Source: Fremontodendron californicum (Eukaryota > Streptophyta > Magnoliopsida > Malvales > Malvaceae). From it: DNA of 64,000 nt. The position numbers and the translations under genes are program-made. The notes below the pieces were generated by a model. That model worked only from the letters and a program-made list of their open reading frames with translations, was not told where the DNA came from and did no database searches. Shown in pieces: positions 1 to 11,046 of the stretch; the stretch's first letter is position 1, and each line of letters starts with the position of its first letter. The stretch spans positions 18,021,001 to 18,085,000 of the forward strand of contig JAULJL010000035.1 in assembly GCA_030761205.1 (NCBI GenBank), read 5' to 3'.

Positions 1-590
1 TCGTTTTTTCTTTTTAAAATTTATTGAGTATTGAATTATAAAATAAAAGATGATCGATTTTTTCAGGTAATTGGATTATGAATTGATTCAAAAATCTCAA
101 GGTAATCCTAAACGTTCTGTTCTAATATGATAATTGAGTTGCGAGCGATAAGATTTGAATTTATGTTTGTAAGAAAAATTTAGGAAGTTTGAATGAGAGT
201 TGGATGCGTCAACGGATTGATACAATTGGTTGAATATTTATTAATAAAATTTTTAAAAAAATTTAAAAACATCGTCATTTATTTTATATATATATATATA
301 TATATTTTAACAAAAAAAAAAAAAGTAACATTAAGTCAGATTCATTGAATCTATGTTTGAAAACATGAATTTGAAAATTTGGATTTGGATTTTATTTGCT
401 TTATAAATTGTGTAAATGAAATACATACATTATGTATAAATTAGTTAAAATTAAATATGATGATATATTTGAAAGGTATAAAAACATGAATTTTATTCAC
501 ACAATTTATTTCTGCTTTATCCATCTTGTGGGTGAGGTTGGCTATGGTTGATGGCTTCTCCACCTTATTATTTTGTGGGATCTTTTAGGA
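1..590. other. AT-rich non-coding DNA
   Basis: No plausible gene is seen. The stretch contains a short TA microsatellite near 288-306 and otherwise only AT-rich sequence with stops in all frames. Confidence 0.5.
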
Positions 591-684
591 TTTTTCTGTC
601 ATTTTCCAGTACAGATTTAAGGATTCCTTTTAACCAAATAAACAAAAGGAATCCTTAAATCTGTGCTGGAAAATGATAGAAAAA
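591..684. repeat. 40-bp near-perfect inverted repeat (hairpin)
   Basis: The arm at 591-630 and the arm at 645-684 are reverse complements over 40 bp, with two differences that would both be G-U wobble pairs in RNA. The loop is only 14 nt (631-644). No coding sequence overlaps it. It may be the folded remnant of a MITE or a young small-RNA hairpin; the sequence alone cannot decide. Confidence 0.8.
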
Positions 685-1411
685 ATTTAAAATATATGTT
701 TTATTACATAATTTATATTATTTTTAAAATTTAAATTTATCTTCTGCTCAAAGGCAACCTAAATGTTATATATATATATATATAACAACTTGTATCACAT
801 TAGATTCATTGCGTTTTGAATAATTAATCAATTTAGCCAGCTTTTTAAAACGTGATATCTATGAAAAAAGTTTATCAAATCCAATAATTGCCTTGACCAA
901 AATTACTTAGTCAGCAATTAATCAAAATGTTAAATCCAAAAAAGAAAAATTTTCAATATTTGGCCCAATATTGATAGATTATTAAGCAGTGTGGGCCCAT
1001 GTTTTTGTCTGATTTAGTCCACAAACATGGTTGGAAAAGTTGAAAGAACAATCTAAAATCTGATCCTTTTACCAAAATTTTGGGCCCATGATTTTTTGTT
1101 TTTGTCATTTATTTGGTGCTTTCCTTTAATCACATGATGGAAGAATTGAAATAATATAGTTCAAAGTTCAAACCTAGGACTAAGACCCAACTTTAAACCT
1201 TTGCATTGGGACCTTCTATGACCCCTTTTTTTTTTTTTTTTACTTTTGGAATTAATAATTTGGTGGAATTGTAGTCAAAATTAGTAGAAAAGTATTCCCT
1301 TTAGTTTAGACTATGATATAAATTCATAATTTTAAGCAAGATTTTTGCATTCATTGTGTCATATATATATTTAATTATTGAGATTATACTCTCTCATCAG
1401 TAATTTTATTA

Positions 1412-1797
1412 GATGTTGTTTGATAAATTTAACAAATTAAACATTGAAAATTTAAGTACTAAATTTTTAATTTTGAAAATTTAAGTACTGAATTTATAAT
1501 ATAAAAGTTATTTGATATTCTATTGAAAATTATTTTTTTACAAATTTTTTTATGAAAGAGTTTTATAATTATTTTTAATTTATAAAAATTAAAAAAAGAA
1601 TGAATATAAAATGAATATAATTAAATAACCTATTTTCTTTAAATAAATTGACTTAATACATTAAGTAGCTAAAAATATTTTAGTAATTTCAACATTTAAT
1701 GAAATTTTTTCATTAAGTGGTTTTTAAAAATGATTTATCAAATATATGAAAAATAAAATTATTGAAAATTTTCAATAATTTATCAAATACACCCTTA
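1412..1797. repeat. Probable MITE with TTTGATAAATT-type ends
   Basis: The left end reads GTTTGATAAATTTAAC and the right end, reverse-complemented, reads GTATTTGATAAATTATTG. Both are followed inward by matching TTGAAAATTT motifs. Length is about 385 bp and it is non-coding. Boundaries are approximate and I could not fix a target duplication. The flanks 685-1411 and 1798-2230 show nothing recognisable. Confidence 0.45.
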
Positions 1798-2230
1798 TTC
1801 TTTTGTATAAATTTATAGCATTTGAGCTTGAGATTCTTTAATTCGAGTTATAACTCTTTCTTTTTAATGAAAAAAGAAAAGTCTTTTCTACTTAGGGGTG
1901 AAGGGCAAGTTTTTAATATATATAATTTTTTTAAAAATATATAAAAATGATAAAATTATTATCTCCAAATATAACTCAAGAACTTAATAAATTAACCTTC
2001 ATATATATTAGTTTTTTTTCATACATTGATAGTAGACTTTTTTAATTCCATAAGCGGTGTTAAAAATTTAATATATTCTCACTTTTTTAATGTACCTTAA
2101 GGAGTATGTATCGCACTCGTTCGTATAATCTAAAATTTTCAGTTACAATAGATGAGATATATATATATATATGTATGTTTGGTTTAGTTCAATACAAATA
2201 TGTCATATTTGAAAAGACGGAGTACTTTTT

Positions 2231-2396
2231 TTGGTTACTCAAAGTATCTCAGGTTTCGTCCAAGATTAATCCTTCGAGATACTGTCGGATTCCAAAGCGG
2301 GAACCTCTCCCAAAAAAGTTTTCTGTGTTCACAAAGGCTCGAACTCGAGACCACTAACTTAAGCGACACTCTTACTAACATTCGTTGGAAAAAGAT
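2231..2396 (-). mobile_element. Diverged SINE copy
   Basis: Read on the minus strand this matches the SINE at 28354-28539 over most of its length: GTCGCTTAAG, then a B-box-like CGAGTTCGAGCC, a GGGAGAGG block, a CGAAGGATTA block and an A-rich tail. A GAGTACTTT-like direct repeat flanks it near 2219 and 2398, a possible target-site duplication. It is more diverged than the 28-kb copy. Short open frames here are accidental. Confidence 0.65.
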
Positions 2397-2399
2397 TGA

Positions 2400-2616
2400 G
2401 TACTTTATTATATAAACAAAACTTTTTTTTTCAAGCATGAACCGTAATGACAATGACATATGACCTAAACAAAGTTTAAAGATCAAACTTCAAAATCATG
2501 GCAAAAACATCTTTATCAATTATCATAGTGAAAATGTAGGGGCAAAAATCATGATAAATTTTATTATTAATAAATAAACATACTATCATTGAAAAGAAAT
2601 TGGTTAATTTTTATAT

Positions 2617-2650
<34 letters not shown>

Positions 2651-3988
2651 GATTTCTCTTCCAACTCCACTAACTATTTTTATTTTTTTGCACGGGCAAA
2701 CAAATTTGGTCCACACTTTTTTTTCCTACATTTGTTTTTTCTTGTCTTTCTTAAATTTAATGCCCACAAGCCAACTAGGAAGAAAACGACCATTGGAAAA
2801 TTTAAAATTGATAGCACAATTTTGTCAATTACCTTTATCTTTTGATTTGATGCGGATGAAAGAGGAACTTTTTTATTACGTTAATTACAATTAATTAGTT
2901 TATTTTCTCACGTGTCTCGTGAAGAGATTATTTTTTTTACAAGTCTTTTCTTATATTCGACAATTTAAACATAATAAGAAAATATATTTAATAAATATAA
3001 AAATAATATAATAAACATGAAATAATATATTTGATATATACATTATATTTGTGTTTAAAACTTTGATATATTTAATAATTTATATTGTGTTTATATTTAT
3101 ATAAAAAATATGATATACGATATACATATACGGATTACCATCTCTACTTTGCCTTAATAAAAAATTGTTATTAAATTGATAATTTTTATTTTTTTATGTG
3201 ATAAATTCTTTATTAAAAAAAGGGTTTGACTTTTTTTTTTTTTTTTTTTATATTGTAGATTCTTTCATTTAGATGTAAGAAGTCATCATGAATTGTCCAT
3301 AAATGTTAATTCAATTGATAAAAGAATAATTTTTTTTTTCGGTTGATGTTTGATTTAAGATGAAATTAGTGCCAAATAAAATTTGGGATACTTCTGAATA
3401 TACTATTAAAAAAATAGACATCATGAATTTATAAAAGTTAATTATGATTAATGTAATAATTTAAGTTAGTGTATTAATTTGGAAAATTTTTAATTTGTAT
3501 TAGTTGCTAGATGATGGGATGGCAAGAAGGCAAAAAGAAGTGAGAAATCTTTATAGCATGTTAGAGGCTTCCATTTTTCATTTTTTTGTATTTTCTTTAT
3601 ACATACAAATCTTGTTAACTAATGTTTTCAAATATACAGCAATATTATTTATTAAGATTTTTACTCGAACAAATTTTGGATTTTTTTTTTATATAAAAAA
3701 CGAAGAGTTTATTTAGATTTAATAAAAAAACATGTCACCCTACATCAACATAATATCTTTTTGGATAAAAAAAACTAGAAATAAAGGATCCTTAAAAGAT
3801 TCAAACTCCAACATACGAAAACATAAATAATAGAGTTTTTTTAATGATATTTAAGCATAACTATAATTTTAATTATGTTGGATAAAGAAACAACATGAAT
3901 AAAATAAGATACTTTAAAGGTATAACATGTCTCATGATTTATGGTTATCATTTGTTTATTCTTATACATTCATTGGCATTATGTTATA
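2400..3988. other. Intergenic DNA, nothing recognised
   Basis: AT-rich sequence with a TA microsatellite near 2622-2646 and poly-T runs. Short open frames lack any protein-like composition. Confidence 0.5.
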
Positions 3989-4447
3989 GGCTAAAATAAT
4001 ATATATAAAAAAAAAATCCTAAACTAAATCACTTTTTCAAATAAGTTTTATGTTTTCATTGTATCTAAATAATTTTTTAATATTTATTTTGCATTTAAAT
4101 AAGTCGATATTATAAAAAAAAAAAAAATTTGCAATCAATACCAACCGAATTTTTTTTGTTAATATGAAAAGCTAATATGGACAAAAACTAAAAAATTAAA
4201 AAATAAATATATATATTTTCTCAATTTTGGGTTATGTTAGTTTTCATGTGGGCAAAAAATCTAACCGATGTTCACTATAACAAAAGTTTATATTTCGTTA
4301 GCAATAAAGGCTTATTTGAATATGCATTTAAAGTTAATAATTTATTTAGGTACAAATTGAAGGTTAAAGATTTATTTAATACAATAAAAAATAAAAAGCT
4401 TAACTAAAAAAATAAAAAAGTTCATGAATTTATTTAGTATTTTAGCC
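3989..4447. repeat. MITE-like element with GGCTAAAATA termini
   Basis: The ends GGCTAAAATA (3989) and TATTTTAGCC (ending 4447) are inverted repeats bordered by TA on both sides. The interior is non-coding. This fits a Stowaway-like or other small TIR element of about 459 bp. Family assignment is inference. Confidence 0.5.
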
Positions 4448-4760
4448 TACATTATACTATAGAAAATTTGTCTTGCTCACTATTCCCTTTCTTATAAATG
4501 AACAATAGTCATAATTAGAAAATTCTTATTGATGAGATAATGTAGACTCTGATTGATAAATACTTATTTTTGTTTTACAAAAATAATGGATAAAAAGAAA
4601 AAAGCAAAAAAAAAAAAAAGAAAATGAAAATATAATAGAAAAAAAAAGACAAATATAAAAAGCAAAAGTTAAAAGTATTTACCAAATGAAATCTTAGTTA
4701 TAACTTTCTCCTAAATAAGATTCTTTGAAAATTTACTAATTTGTTTAACATCAAATTTAA

Positions 4761-4761
<1 letters not shown>

Positions 4762-4798
<37 letters not shown>
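4762..4798. repeat. (TA)n microsatellite
   Basis: About 18 uninterrupted TA units. Confidence 0.95.
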
Positions 4799-4801
<3 letters not shown>

Positions 4802-5020
4802 CATTGGTAAAAACTTCTAAGTAATGGAAAATGCAATTAGTAATTTTATTTAATTGGAAAAGCATCAATAAATCACCTTTAATCCTACAATTGCAATCTC
4901 ATAATAGGAAGAGCCAATAATGATTTGAAAAATGAAAAACCCACTCTCAATAAAATTGATGCACTTTTTCTTTGATCAAAATAAGCTATGATTAGCACTT
5001 TGAAATAAAATTAGTGTAAA

Positions 5021-5660
5021 TTTGAAAAACATGCTGTCAATAATTAATTTATTGTTAAATAGTATAATGGATAAAAATTATTTGAAAAAAAAATTAGAAA
5101 TTATTATAAAGGATATTGTAAAGACAAATTACCCTTAATGAAAAAATTTATTTTTCTTTTTTCCTCCATTAAGAAAATATTTTTTTTAAAAATTTTTAAT
5201 TAAAAATAAATTTTAAAAATAAAATATTTAAATATTTATTTTTTTAAAAATTTAAAAAATAAAGAAAAAATAATTTTAGACAAAATAACGTTATTTTTTA
5301 AAAAAATTTAATTAAAAAATGTAAATATAAAATTTAAAATTTTAAAAAAAATATTTTTTAAAATTAAAAAAAAAATATTTTCAGAAAACTTTATTTTTTA
5401 ATTAAAAAATAAATTAAAAAATAAGAGAAAAAAAAGAAGAAAGTTTTTTATCAAGGGTAATTTTGTCTTTACAATATCCTTTATAATAATTTCTAATGTT
5501 CATTTCTCTTTTTTAAATCATTTTTATCCATTATACTATTTAACAATAAATTAGTTATTGACAGCATTAATTGTTCATTTCTCTTTTTTAAATAATTTTT
5601 ATCCATTATACTATTTAACAATAAATTAGTTATTGACAGCATATTTTTCAAATTTATCCA
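5021..5660. repeat. Foldback element with a tandemly duplicated right arm
   Basis: The left arm (about 5021-5150) contains ATGCTGTCAATAATTAATTT, a GTATAATGGATAAAAAT block and a GGATATTGTAAAGACAAA block. The right arm carries the reverse complement of the same blocks. The arm segment around 5500-5570 is repeated again at about 5571-5641, so the right arm holds two copies in tandem. The centre is A/T homopolymer-like. No protein is encoded; this is a non-autonomous foldback or long-TIR MITE. Confidence 0.7.
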
Positions 5661-5699
5661 TAAAATTATCATCCACCATTTCACCAATCAGTACTTTTT

Positions 5700-6318
5700 C
5701 ACCAACAAAATTTGATGCAAATGTTCCTCACATAAACTTCTATCCATGTGGAAGTATATAAAAATATTCTCAATAATATCTTTCAAAATGAATTATCCAA
5801 TTTTTATAAAATTTCTCAATAATTTTTTAAAAAATTATTATCTTGTATAGTGACAGTAAATTTTTTTTAACTCTATAAACAAAATTAAAAAATATTACAT
5901 TTTCTTAAAACAATTAAACTTGAGTTAGATCAATTCACAAATTTAATAGACGATTCGATCCATAAACTGATGTATTTATATGTCTATGGCATGTTATATA
6001 CTTAATTGAATTCTTAGAAAACTAAGACTTTTAAATAGTACTCTAATTTCTAGAAAAAAGTGGGAATTTTTTTTTTTTCCTTTGAATTGAAGAAATAAAA
6101 AGAAAAAAAAATACTAATCATATGAAAAAGAAAATTTTAGATATGAATGGACGGCTGAGATTAACCAATCACCCGTCACCTTAAATCCTCCTGGCACAAT
6201 CATCATCGTCATCCTATTTAACATACCATTTCTTTTGTTCCCAACCAAACAAAGATTACTTTCTCTTTAACTCCAAAAAGTTAAGCCTTATTCGCCCTCT
6301 CTCTCTGACTCAGCTCAG
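5700..6318 (+). promoter_or_regulatory. Upstream region and 5' leader of the GRAS gene
   Basis: The region before the GRAS gene ends in a CT-rich tract (about 6290-6310) typical of plant core promoters and leaders, followed by a splice-donor-like CAG/GTACTT at 6318/6319. I see no convincing TATA box. The transcription start is probably near 6240-6290. This is inference from composition. Confidence 0.4.
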
Positions 6319-6465
6319 GTACTTCATCTTTTCTCTGTTCTTTTTACAGTTAGTTTAAAAGTAGCTTGATGGGTTTTTTAAGATTGTCTTTTTAAACATT
6401 AAAGAATCTTTTTTGTTACCAGTTTGATTCTTATATTGTTCTGACCAGGATCATTTATATCTGGG

Positions 6466-6504
<39 letters not shown>

Positions 6505-6965
6505 TTGCCGGTTTCATTTCCCTTATTCATTTTTAGAGTACATGTTTATTTTTATGTTATGTACTGTTTAAACATTTTTTTTAAACAGTCCAAAGATGTT
6601 TTTTTATGTTAGTACTGTCCAAAGATCTTATTTTTATTTTATGTAGTGTTGAAAGATGTTATCTTTTTGTTATTATAATGTCCAGAAATTTCAGTTTTAT
6701 TTTAAACCCGGTTTTCTATATGTTTGATGCTGTTTTATTTTGATGTTTTTAGGGAATTTTGAGAATGAACAAACACAATAGTTTATAGTTGAAAAGCTGG
6801 TGTTTTGTGGACAAGGGGCAATATAGGAAGAGAGGGAGGATTTAGATTTGAGGTTGTATTGGACTTTCTGGGTTTTCTTTTGCTTGTTTAGTGAAAGCAC
6901 TTGAAAGTTAAGAGCCTTTGAAGTTCAGAATTTAGGATTTTGGGTATTGGGTGTTTTTTTGTTAG
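6319..6965 (+). other. Predicted intron in the 5' UTR of the GRAS gene
   Basis: A good donor (CAG/GTACTT) at 6319 and a T-rich acceptor ending GTTAG at 6965 bracket a T-rich segment that includes a (TA)n tract at 6467-6501. Many LISCL-type GRAS genes have an intron-free coding region preceded by one leader intron, and this layout fits. No transcript evidence is available here. Confidence 0.45.
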
Positions 6966-6994
6966 GTCATAATCCTTTGTAAAATATATCTGTC

Positions 6995-9154
6995 ATGGAT
7001 GGGTGGTCGAAGGGACTTTATAGTTCTGTTGATAGATTCAGACTAAATGATGATACTGTGTTGGCCTTATCTGGTCGGGATGCTCCAATTCCGAGAAATT
7101 TAGTGCCTTCCTCGAGTTCGAACGAGGAGGGACATTCACATGAAGATTATGACTTTAGTGACGTAGTTCTTAAGTACATAAGTCAGATGCTTATGGAAGA
7201 AGATATGGAAGATAAAACCTGCATGTTTAAAGAGTCCTCAGCAGCACTTCAAGCTGCAGAGAAATCATTTTATGAGGTTCTTGGAGAAAGGTATCCACCT
7301 TCTCCCAACTACGAATCGATACCTTATGCTGATCAAAACCAAGAAAGCTCTGATGAAAGTCATGCTCAAAGTTGTTGGAGATGTAGTAGTGAAAGCATCA
7401 GTAGTAGTAGTAGCAGCAGTAACTTAGTCTACCCTGGGTGCAACCATGATTTCGGTGAGCGAAGGTCTTTAAACTTTGTTTCTCGGGCCAATTCATCCCA
7501 TAGCTCAGGGAACAGTACTGGTAGTGTGGTAGATGGATTTGTGGATTCTCCGGTGAGTACTCTTAGGCTTCCTGAAATATATAGTGATAGTGAGTCTGCC
7601 ATACAATTTAGAAAAGGGTTTGAGGAAGCAAGTAAGTTCCTTCCAACTGGCGGGAGCCTGTTTATTGACGTGGAGAGCGATGGATTGTTTCTCAAAGAGC
7701 TAAGGGAAGAGGCTAAAGATGTGGTGGATAAGGTGGAGAAGATTGAGATCTCACAGGATGGATCAAGGGGAAAGAAGAACCCTCATCCCGAGGATCTGAA
7801 TTTAGAGAGTGGGAGGAGTAACAAGCAGTCATTAGTTTATACTGAATCGACTGTAAGCCCAGAAATGTTTGATAAGGTGCTACTAAATTGTCAAAGCGTA
7901 ACCGACCTTCAAAAAGTTTTGCAAAATGAGACAAGCAAGAATGTGCAGCTGAACGGACAATTGAAAGGGTCTAATGGTGGAAAGGCGCGTGGGAAGAAAC
8001 AGGGAGGTAAAAGGAATGTGGTGGATTTGAGAACTCTCCTAACCCTTTGTGCACAAGCCGTTGCAACTGATGATCGGAGGAGTGCAAATGAGTTGCTAAA
8101 GCAAATCAGGCAGCATTCTTCACCTATGGGTGATGGGATGCACAGGATGGCACACTATTTTGTTGATGGCCTAGAGGCTCGCTTAGCTGGTTCCGGGACC
8201 CAGATTTACACTGCTCTTATCACAAAGCCAACATCCGCAGCTGATGTTTTGAAAGCTTACCATCTGTTTCTTGCTGCATGTCCTTTTAGGAAGCTCTCAA
8301 ATTTCTTCTCGAATAAGACAATAATGAATCTAGCAGAAAATGCATCTAGGCTTCATATTATTGATTTTGGTATTCTATATGGCTTCCAATGGCCTTGCCT
8401 TATACGACGTCTCTCATCTAGACCTGGGGGACCGCCTAAGCTAAGGATTACAGGGATCGATCTTCCACAACCAGGTTTTCGCCCTGCGGAAAGGGTTGAG
8501 GAGACAGGGCGTCGTCTTGCAAACTATGCAGAGACTTTCAAAGTTCCGTTCGAGTTCCATGCTATTGCACAGAAGTGGGACACCATTCAAATTGAGGACC
8601 TCGGGATTGATAGTGATGAGGTGCTTGTTGTAAACTGCTTGTACAGGCTTAGAAATCTACTTGATGAGACTGTGGTTGTGGAGAGTCCAAGGAATAAAGT
8701 TCTTAACTTGATCAGGAAGATGAATCCTGATGTTTTCATACTGGGGATTGTGAATGGTGCCTACAGTGCTCCATTCTTTATTACGAGATTCAGGGAGGCT
8801 CTCTTCCACTATTCTACTTTATTCGATATGCTCGAGACTAATGTGCCCCGTGAAATTCCAGAACGGATGCTGATTGAGAGAGAGATATTTGGGTGGGAGG
8901 CAATGAATGTCATCGCATGTGAGGGCGCTGAAAGAATCGAGAGGCCTGAGACTTACAAGCAGTGGCAGATCAGGAACACGAGAGCTGGGCTCAGGCAGTT
9001 GCCACTGAATAAGGAGATCATGAAGACGGCAAAGGAGAGGGTAGATACATGCTACCACAAGGACTTTGTAATTGACGAGGATAACCGCTGGTTGCTTCAA
9101 GGGTGGAAGGGACGAATTGTTTATGCACTCTCTTCTTGGGTGCCAGCCTCTTAA
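6995..9154 (+). CDS. GRAS transcription regulator, SCL9/SCL14/SCL33 (LISCL) type
   Basis: A 719-residue intact single-exon reading frame. The acidic N-terminal half carries the LISCL signature: DFSDVVLKYISQMLMEED around residues 52-70, then an AEKSFYEVLGERYPPSP block near 88-104. A basic linker (RGKKQGGKRN) precedes the GRAS domain from about residue 342 (VDLRTLLTLCAQAVA). The VHIID motif appears as LHIIDFG near residue 453. The PFYRE region carries FFITRFREALFHYSTLFDML near 593, an ERPETYKQWQIRN block follows, and the SAW motif (WKGRIVYALSSWVP) closes the protein. Family length is usually 650-770 aa, so it is full length. LISCL proteins act in the nucleus; SCL14 is known to work with TGA factors in detoxification responses. 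Poly-serine runs near residues 135-145 are typical of the disordered N-terminus. The start is the first ATG after the predicted leader intron. The exact Arabidopsis orthologue cannot be fixed by eye. Confidence 0.95.
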   Translation: MDGWSKGLYSSVDRFRLNDDTVLALSGRDAPIPRNLVPSSSSNEEGHSHEDYDFSDVVLKYISQMLMEEDMEDKTCMFKESSAALQAAEKSFYEVLGERYPPSPNYESIPYADQNQESSDESHAQSCWRCSSESISSSSSSSNLVYPGCNHDFGERRSLNFVSRANSSHSSGNSTGSVVDGFVDSPVSTLRLPEIYSDSESAIQFRKGFEEASKFLPTGGSLFIDVESDGLFLKELREEAKDVVDKVEKIEISQDGSRGKKNPHPEDLNLESGRSNKQSLVYTESTVSPEMFDKVLLNCQSVTDLQKVLQNETSKNVQLNGQLKGSNGGKARGKKQGGKRNVVDLRTLLTLCAQAVATDDRRSANELLKQIRQHSSPMGDGMHRMAHYFVDGLEARLAGSGTQIYTALITKPTSAADVLKAYHLFLAACPFRKLSNFFSNKTIMNLAENASRLHIIDFGILYGFQWPCLIRRLSSRPGGPPKLRITGIDLPQPGFRPAERVEETGRRLANYAETFKVPFEFHAIAQKWDTIQIEDLGIDSDEVLVVNCLYRLRNLLDETVVVESPRNKVLNLIRKMNPDVFILGIVNGAYSAPFFITRFREALFHYSTLFDMLETNVPREIPERMLIEREIFGWEAMNVIACEGAERIERPETYKQWQIRNTRAGLRQLPLNKEIMKTAKERVDTCYHKDFVIDEDNRWLLQGWKGRIVYALSSWVPAS

Positions 9155-9691
9155 GTGCATATTAGTAGGCAAGGCTCTTGCAAAATCCTTTGTGGTTGGA
9201 TTGCAGCCTTTGGTAGTTATGATTTAATGATGGATTTCAGTATTTCACATATATGGAGAGAAGGTGCTGATTCCTATTGTCTCTTACTCGCTCACTCGCT
9301 TACACACATGCACAAAAACATGCATACAGATCTTGCCAATTTTGTTGCATGCAGTAGATAGGAGAACTTGATATTGACAATTTATTTGATGTATTTTCTG
9401 AACAGGTTAAGTAAGTAAGATCTTTGCTGGTGCTTATTCTCATGCTGTCGAAGACCGAAACCGGAGGTTGCTTGCTGGTCATTAATTTAGCAAAGGTGAA
9501 TCTATCATGTACCATATTGCTAATTACATGGATGTTCATAGTACATAAAACGTACCAGGGAATAATAGCAATGGTAATAGCTTTCTCGCCTGCTCATCGT
9601 TAATGAAACAGCGATGTAATTAGATCAAAGCTAGCAGTTTAGGGGAATATAAATGATATTGAGAATCTCTTCAGCACAAAGTAGTGCTTGT
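9155..9691 (+). other. Likely 3' UTR and downstream region of the GRAS gene
   Basis: T-rich non-coding sequence follows the stop codon. Small open frames here are not protein-like. A possible 3' UTR intron (AACAGGTTAAG near 9402) was not pursued. Confidence 0.4.
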
Positions 9692-9775
9692 TGTCGATTT
9701 GGAGGTGTTAAGGAACTATCTTTTTCTACATTGTGTCGATTTGAAGGTGTTAAGGAACTCTTTTGTTCTACATTG
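9692..9775. repeat. 42-bp tandem duplication
   Basis: Two adjacent 42-bp units (9692-9733 and 9734-9775) beginning TGTCGATTTG and ending CTACATTG differ at only a few positions. They lie in the probable 3' region of the GRAS gene. Confidence 0.9.
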
Positions 9776-9887
9776 TGCCTTCACATTCTATCTGGGGATT
9801 CAAATTATATCTGCTGATATTGTTTTCAAAGAGGAGTAGAAGGGTGTTTTAGCTGCTTCACAGTTTCATATTGTATTGGCCATAGTC

Positions 9888-10073
9888 TATGTTACTCGGA
9901 CTCGGGGGTGAGTGTCGGATACGGATATGTGTTCGACATGGGTATGCTCAATTTTTTCCAAGTTTTTCCATATATTTGGAGGATCATACCTTCGTACCCT
10001 TGCTCGAATATGTGTCGGACATGGATGTATGGACACGGGTACTTCAAGGAAAATGAAGAGTCGGAGTAACATA
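9888..10073. mobile_element. MITE of the TATGTTACTC family, copy 1
   Basis: Termini TATGTTACTCGGACTC and GAGTCGGAGTAACATA are inverted repeats. The interior has paired GTGTCGGA / TCCGACAC-type motifs and a conserved TTTGGAGGATCATA block. Further copies lie at 16256, 17565, 53979 and 54763, with truncated copies elsewhere in this window. It is a non-autonomous, non-coding element of about 165-187 bp. Confidence 0.85.
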
Positions 10074-10233
10074 GGCAGTAGTGAGTAAACCTCTTGTTTA
10101 ATATTCCCATTGCCTTATTTTAACTTATGAGCAGCTTTAATTCAATACCATAAGACTTGCCTGTCATTTTCTTAATGGAAAAAACAAACCAATTATTTCT
10201 ATTCAATGTACTGAATCCATTAACAATATCTAA

Positions 10234-10268
<35 letters not shown>

Positions 10269-10641
10269 GTTAGTAAAATGGACCCCATTAACATACAAAT
10301 CCTAACATCTTCGTCTGCTGTCTGAAGTAATGAAATTTTATTATGGGGTGTCACAAATTATTTTAAAAGTTGTTGGTAATGCCATCTTACTTGACATTAT
10401 CTCTTTATCATTCTCATATTCAAATGCAGTAGACTTTATTCCTGTTTTTATATTATAGATTATCCATCTTTTAGACTTGCTATTTTTGGAGTGTTGTTTC
10501 TTCCAAGTGGTATTAAGACTTTATAGAGAATAATTGTTAAATGTTTCAGTGTGTATGGGGGATTATTGGATGAACTGGGGATGGCAAAACGCCATTGTAA
10601 TTTTGTTGACGTAATCAGGATACCACAAGGAAATCACATGC
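10074..10641. other. Intergenic DNA
   Basis: AT-rich sequence with a (TA)n tract near 10237-10264. No gene seen. Confidence 0.5.
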
Positions 10642-10710
10642 TATGTTATCCGAATTCTTCATTTTTTTTTAAAATATCCGTGTCTGACACTTGTGTCACG
10701 CTGACCGTCC
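10642..10710. mobile_element. Truncated TATGTTACTC-family MITE
   Basis: The stretch CTATGTTATCCGAATTCTTC followed by a T-run and ATATCCGTGTCTGACAC matches one end of the family. The other end is missing. Confidence 0.6.
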
Positions 10711-10752
10711 TTTTGTCAAGCACCAGAGAAAAAAAAAACACTTCAATTATAT

Positions 10753-11023
10753 TTGCTAAATACTGAAAATTTCCATCACTTGTAATAATATTTTGTACGT
10801 TCTTCTTTTCTTTTGTCTGTGTAGTAACATTTTAAAGCTATAGGTACTTACAAATATCAGAAAATGAAACAAAAATCCCTTTGGTTGCTTGCAAAATACT
10901 GAAAATTTCCATCACTTCTTGTAATATTTTGTACGTTCTTCTTGTCTGTTCTTTTGTCTGTGCAATAACATTTTAAAGCTACAAGTACTTACAAATATCA
11001 GAAAATGAAACAAAAATCCCTTT
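10753..11023. repeat. About 130-bp tandem duplication downstream of CCS52B
   Basis: Two neighbouring copies (10753-10882 and 10886-11023) share CTGAAAATTTCCATCACTT, TTTTGTACGTTCTTCTT, AACATTTTAAAGCTA and a long block ending AAACAAAAATCCCTTT. They lie just beyond the stop codon of the minus-strand CCS52B gene, so they probably sit in or beyond its 3' UTR and may give alternative poly(A) signals. Confidence 0.9.
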
Positions 11024-11046
11024 ACAAAAATAAAAAAATTCAAGTT

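Noticed and set aside
2106..2486. Overlapping short frames on both strands near 2.2 kb
   Set aside because: They coincide with the SINE copy, and similar frames occur over the SINE at 28.4 kb.
9155..9539. Short frames after the GRAS stop codon on both strands
   Set aside because: They lie in the 3' UTR and show no conserved features.
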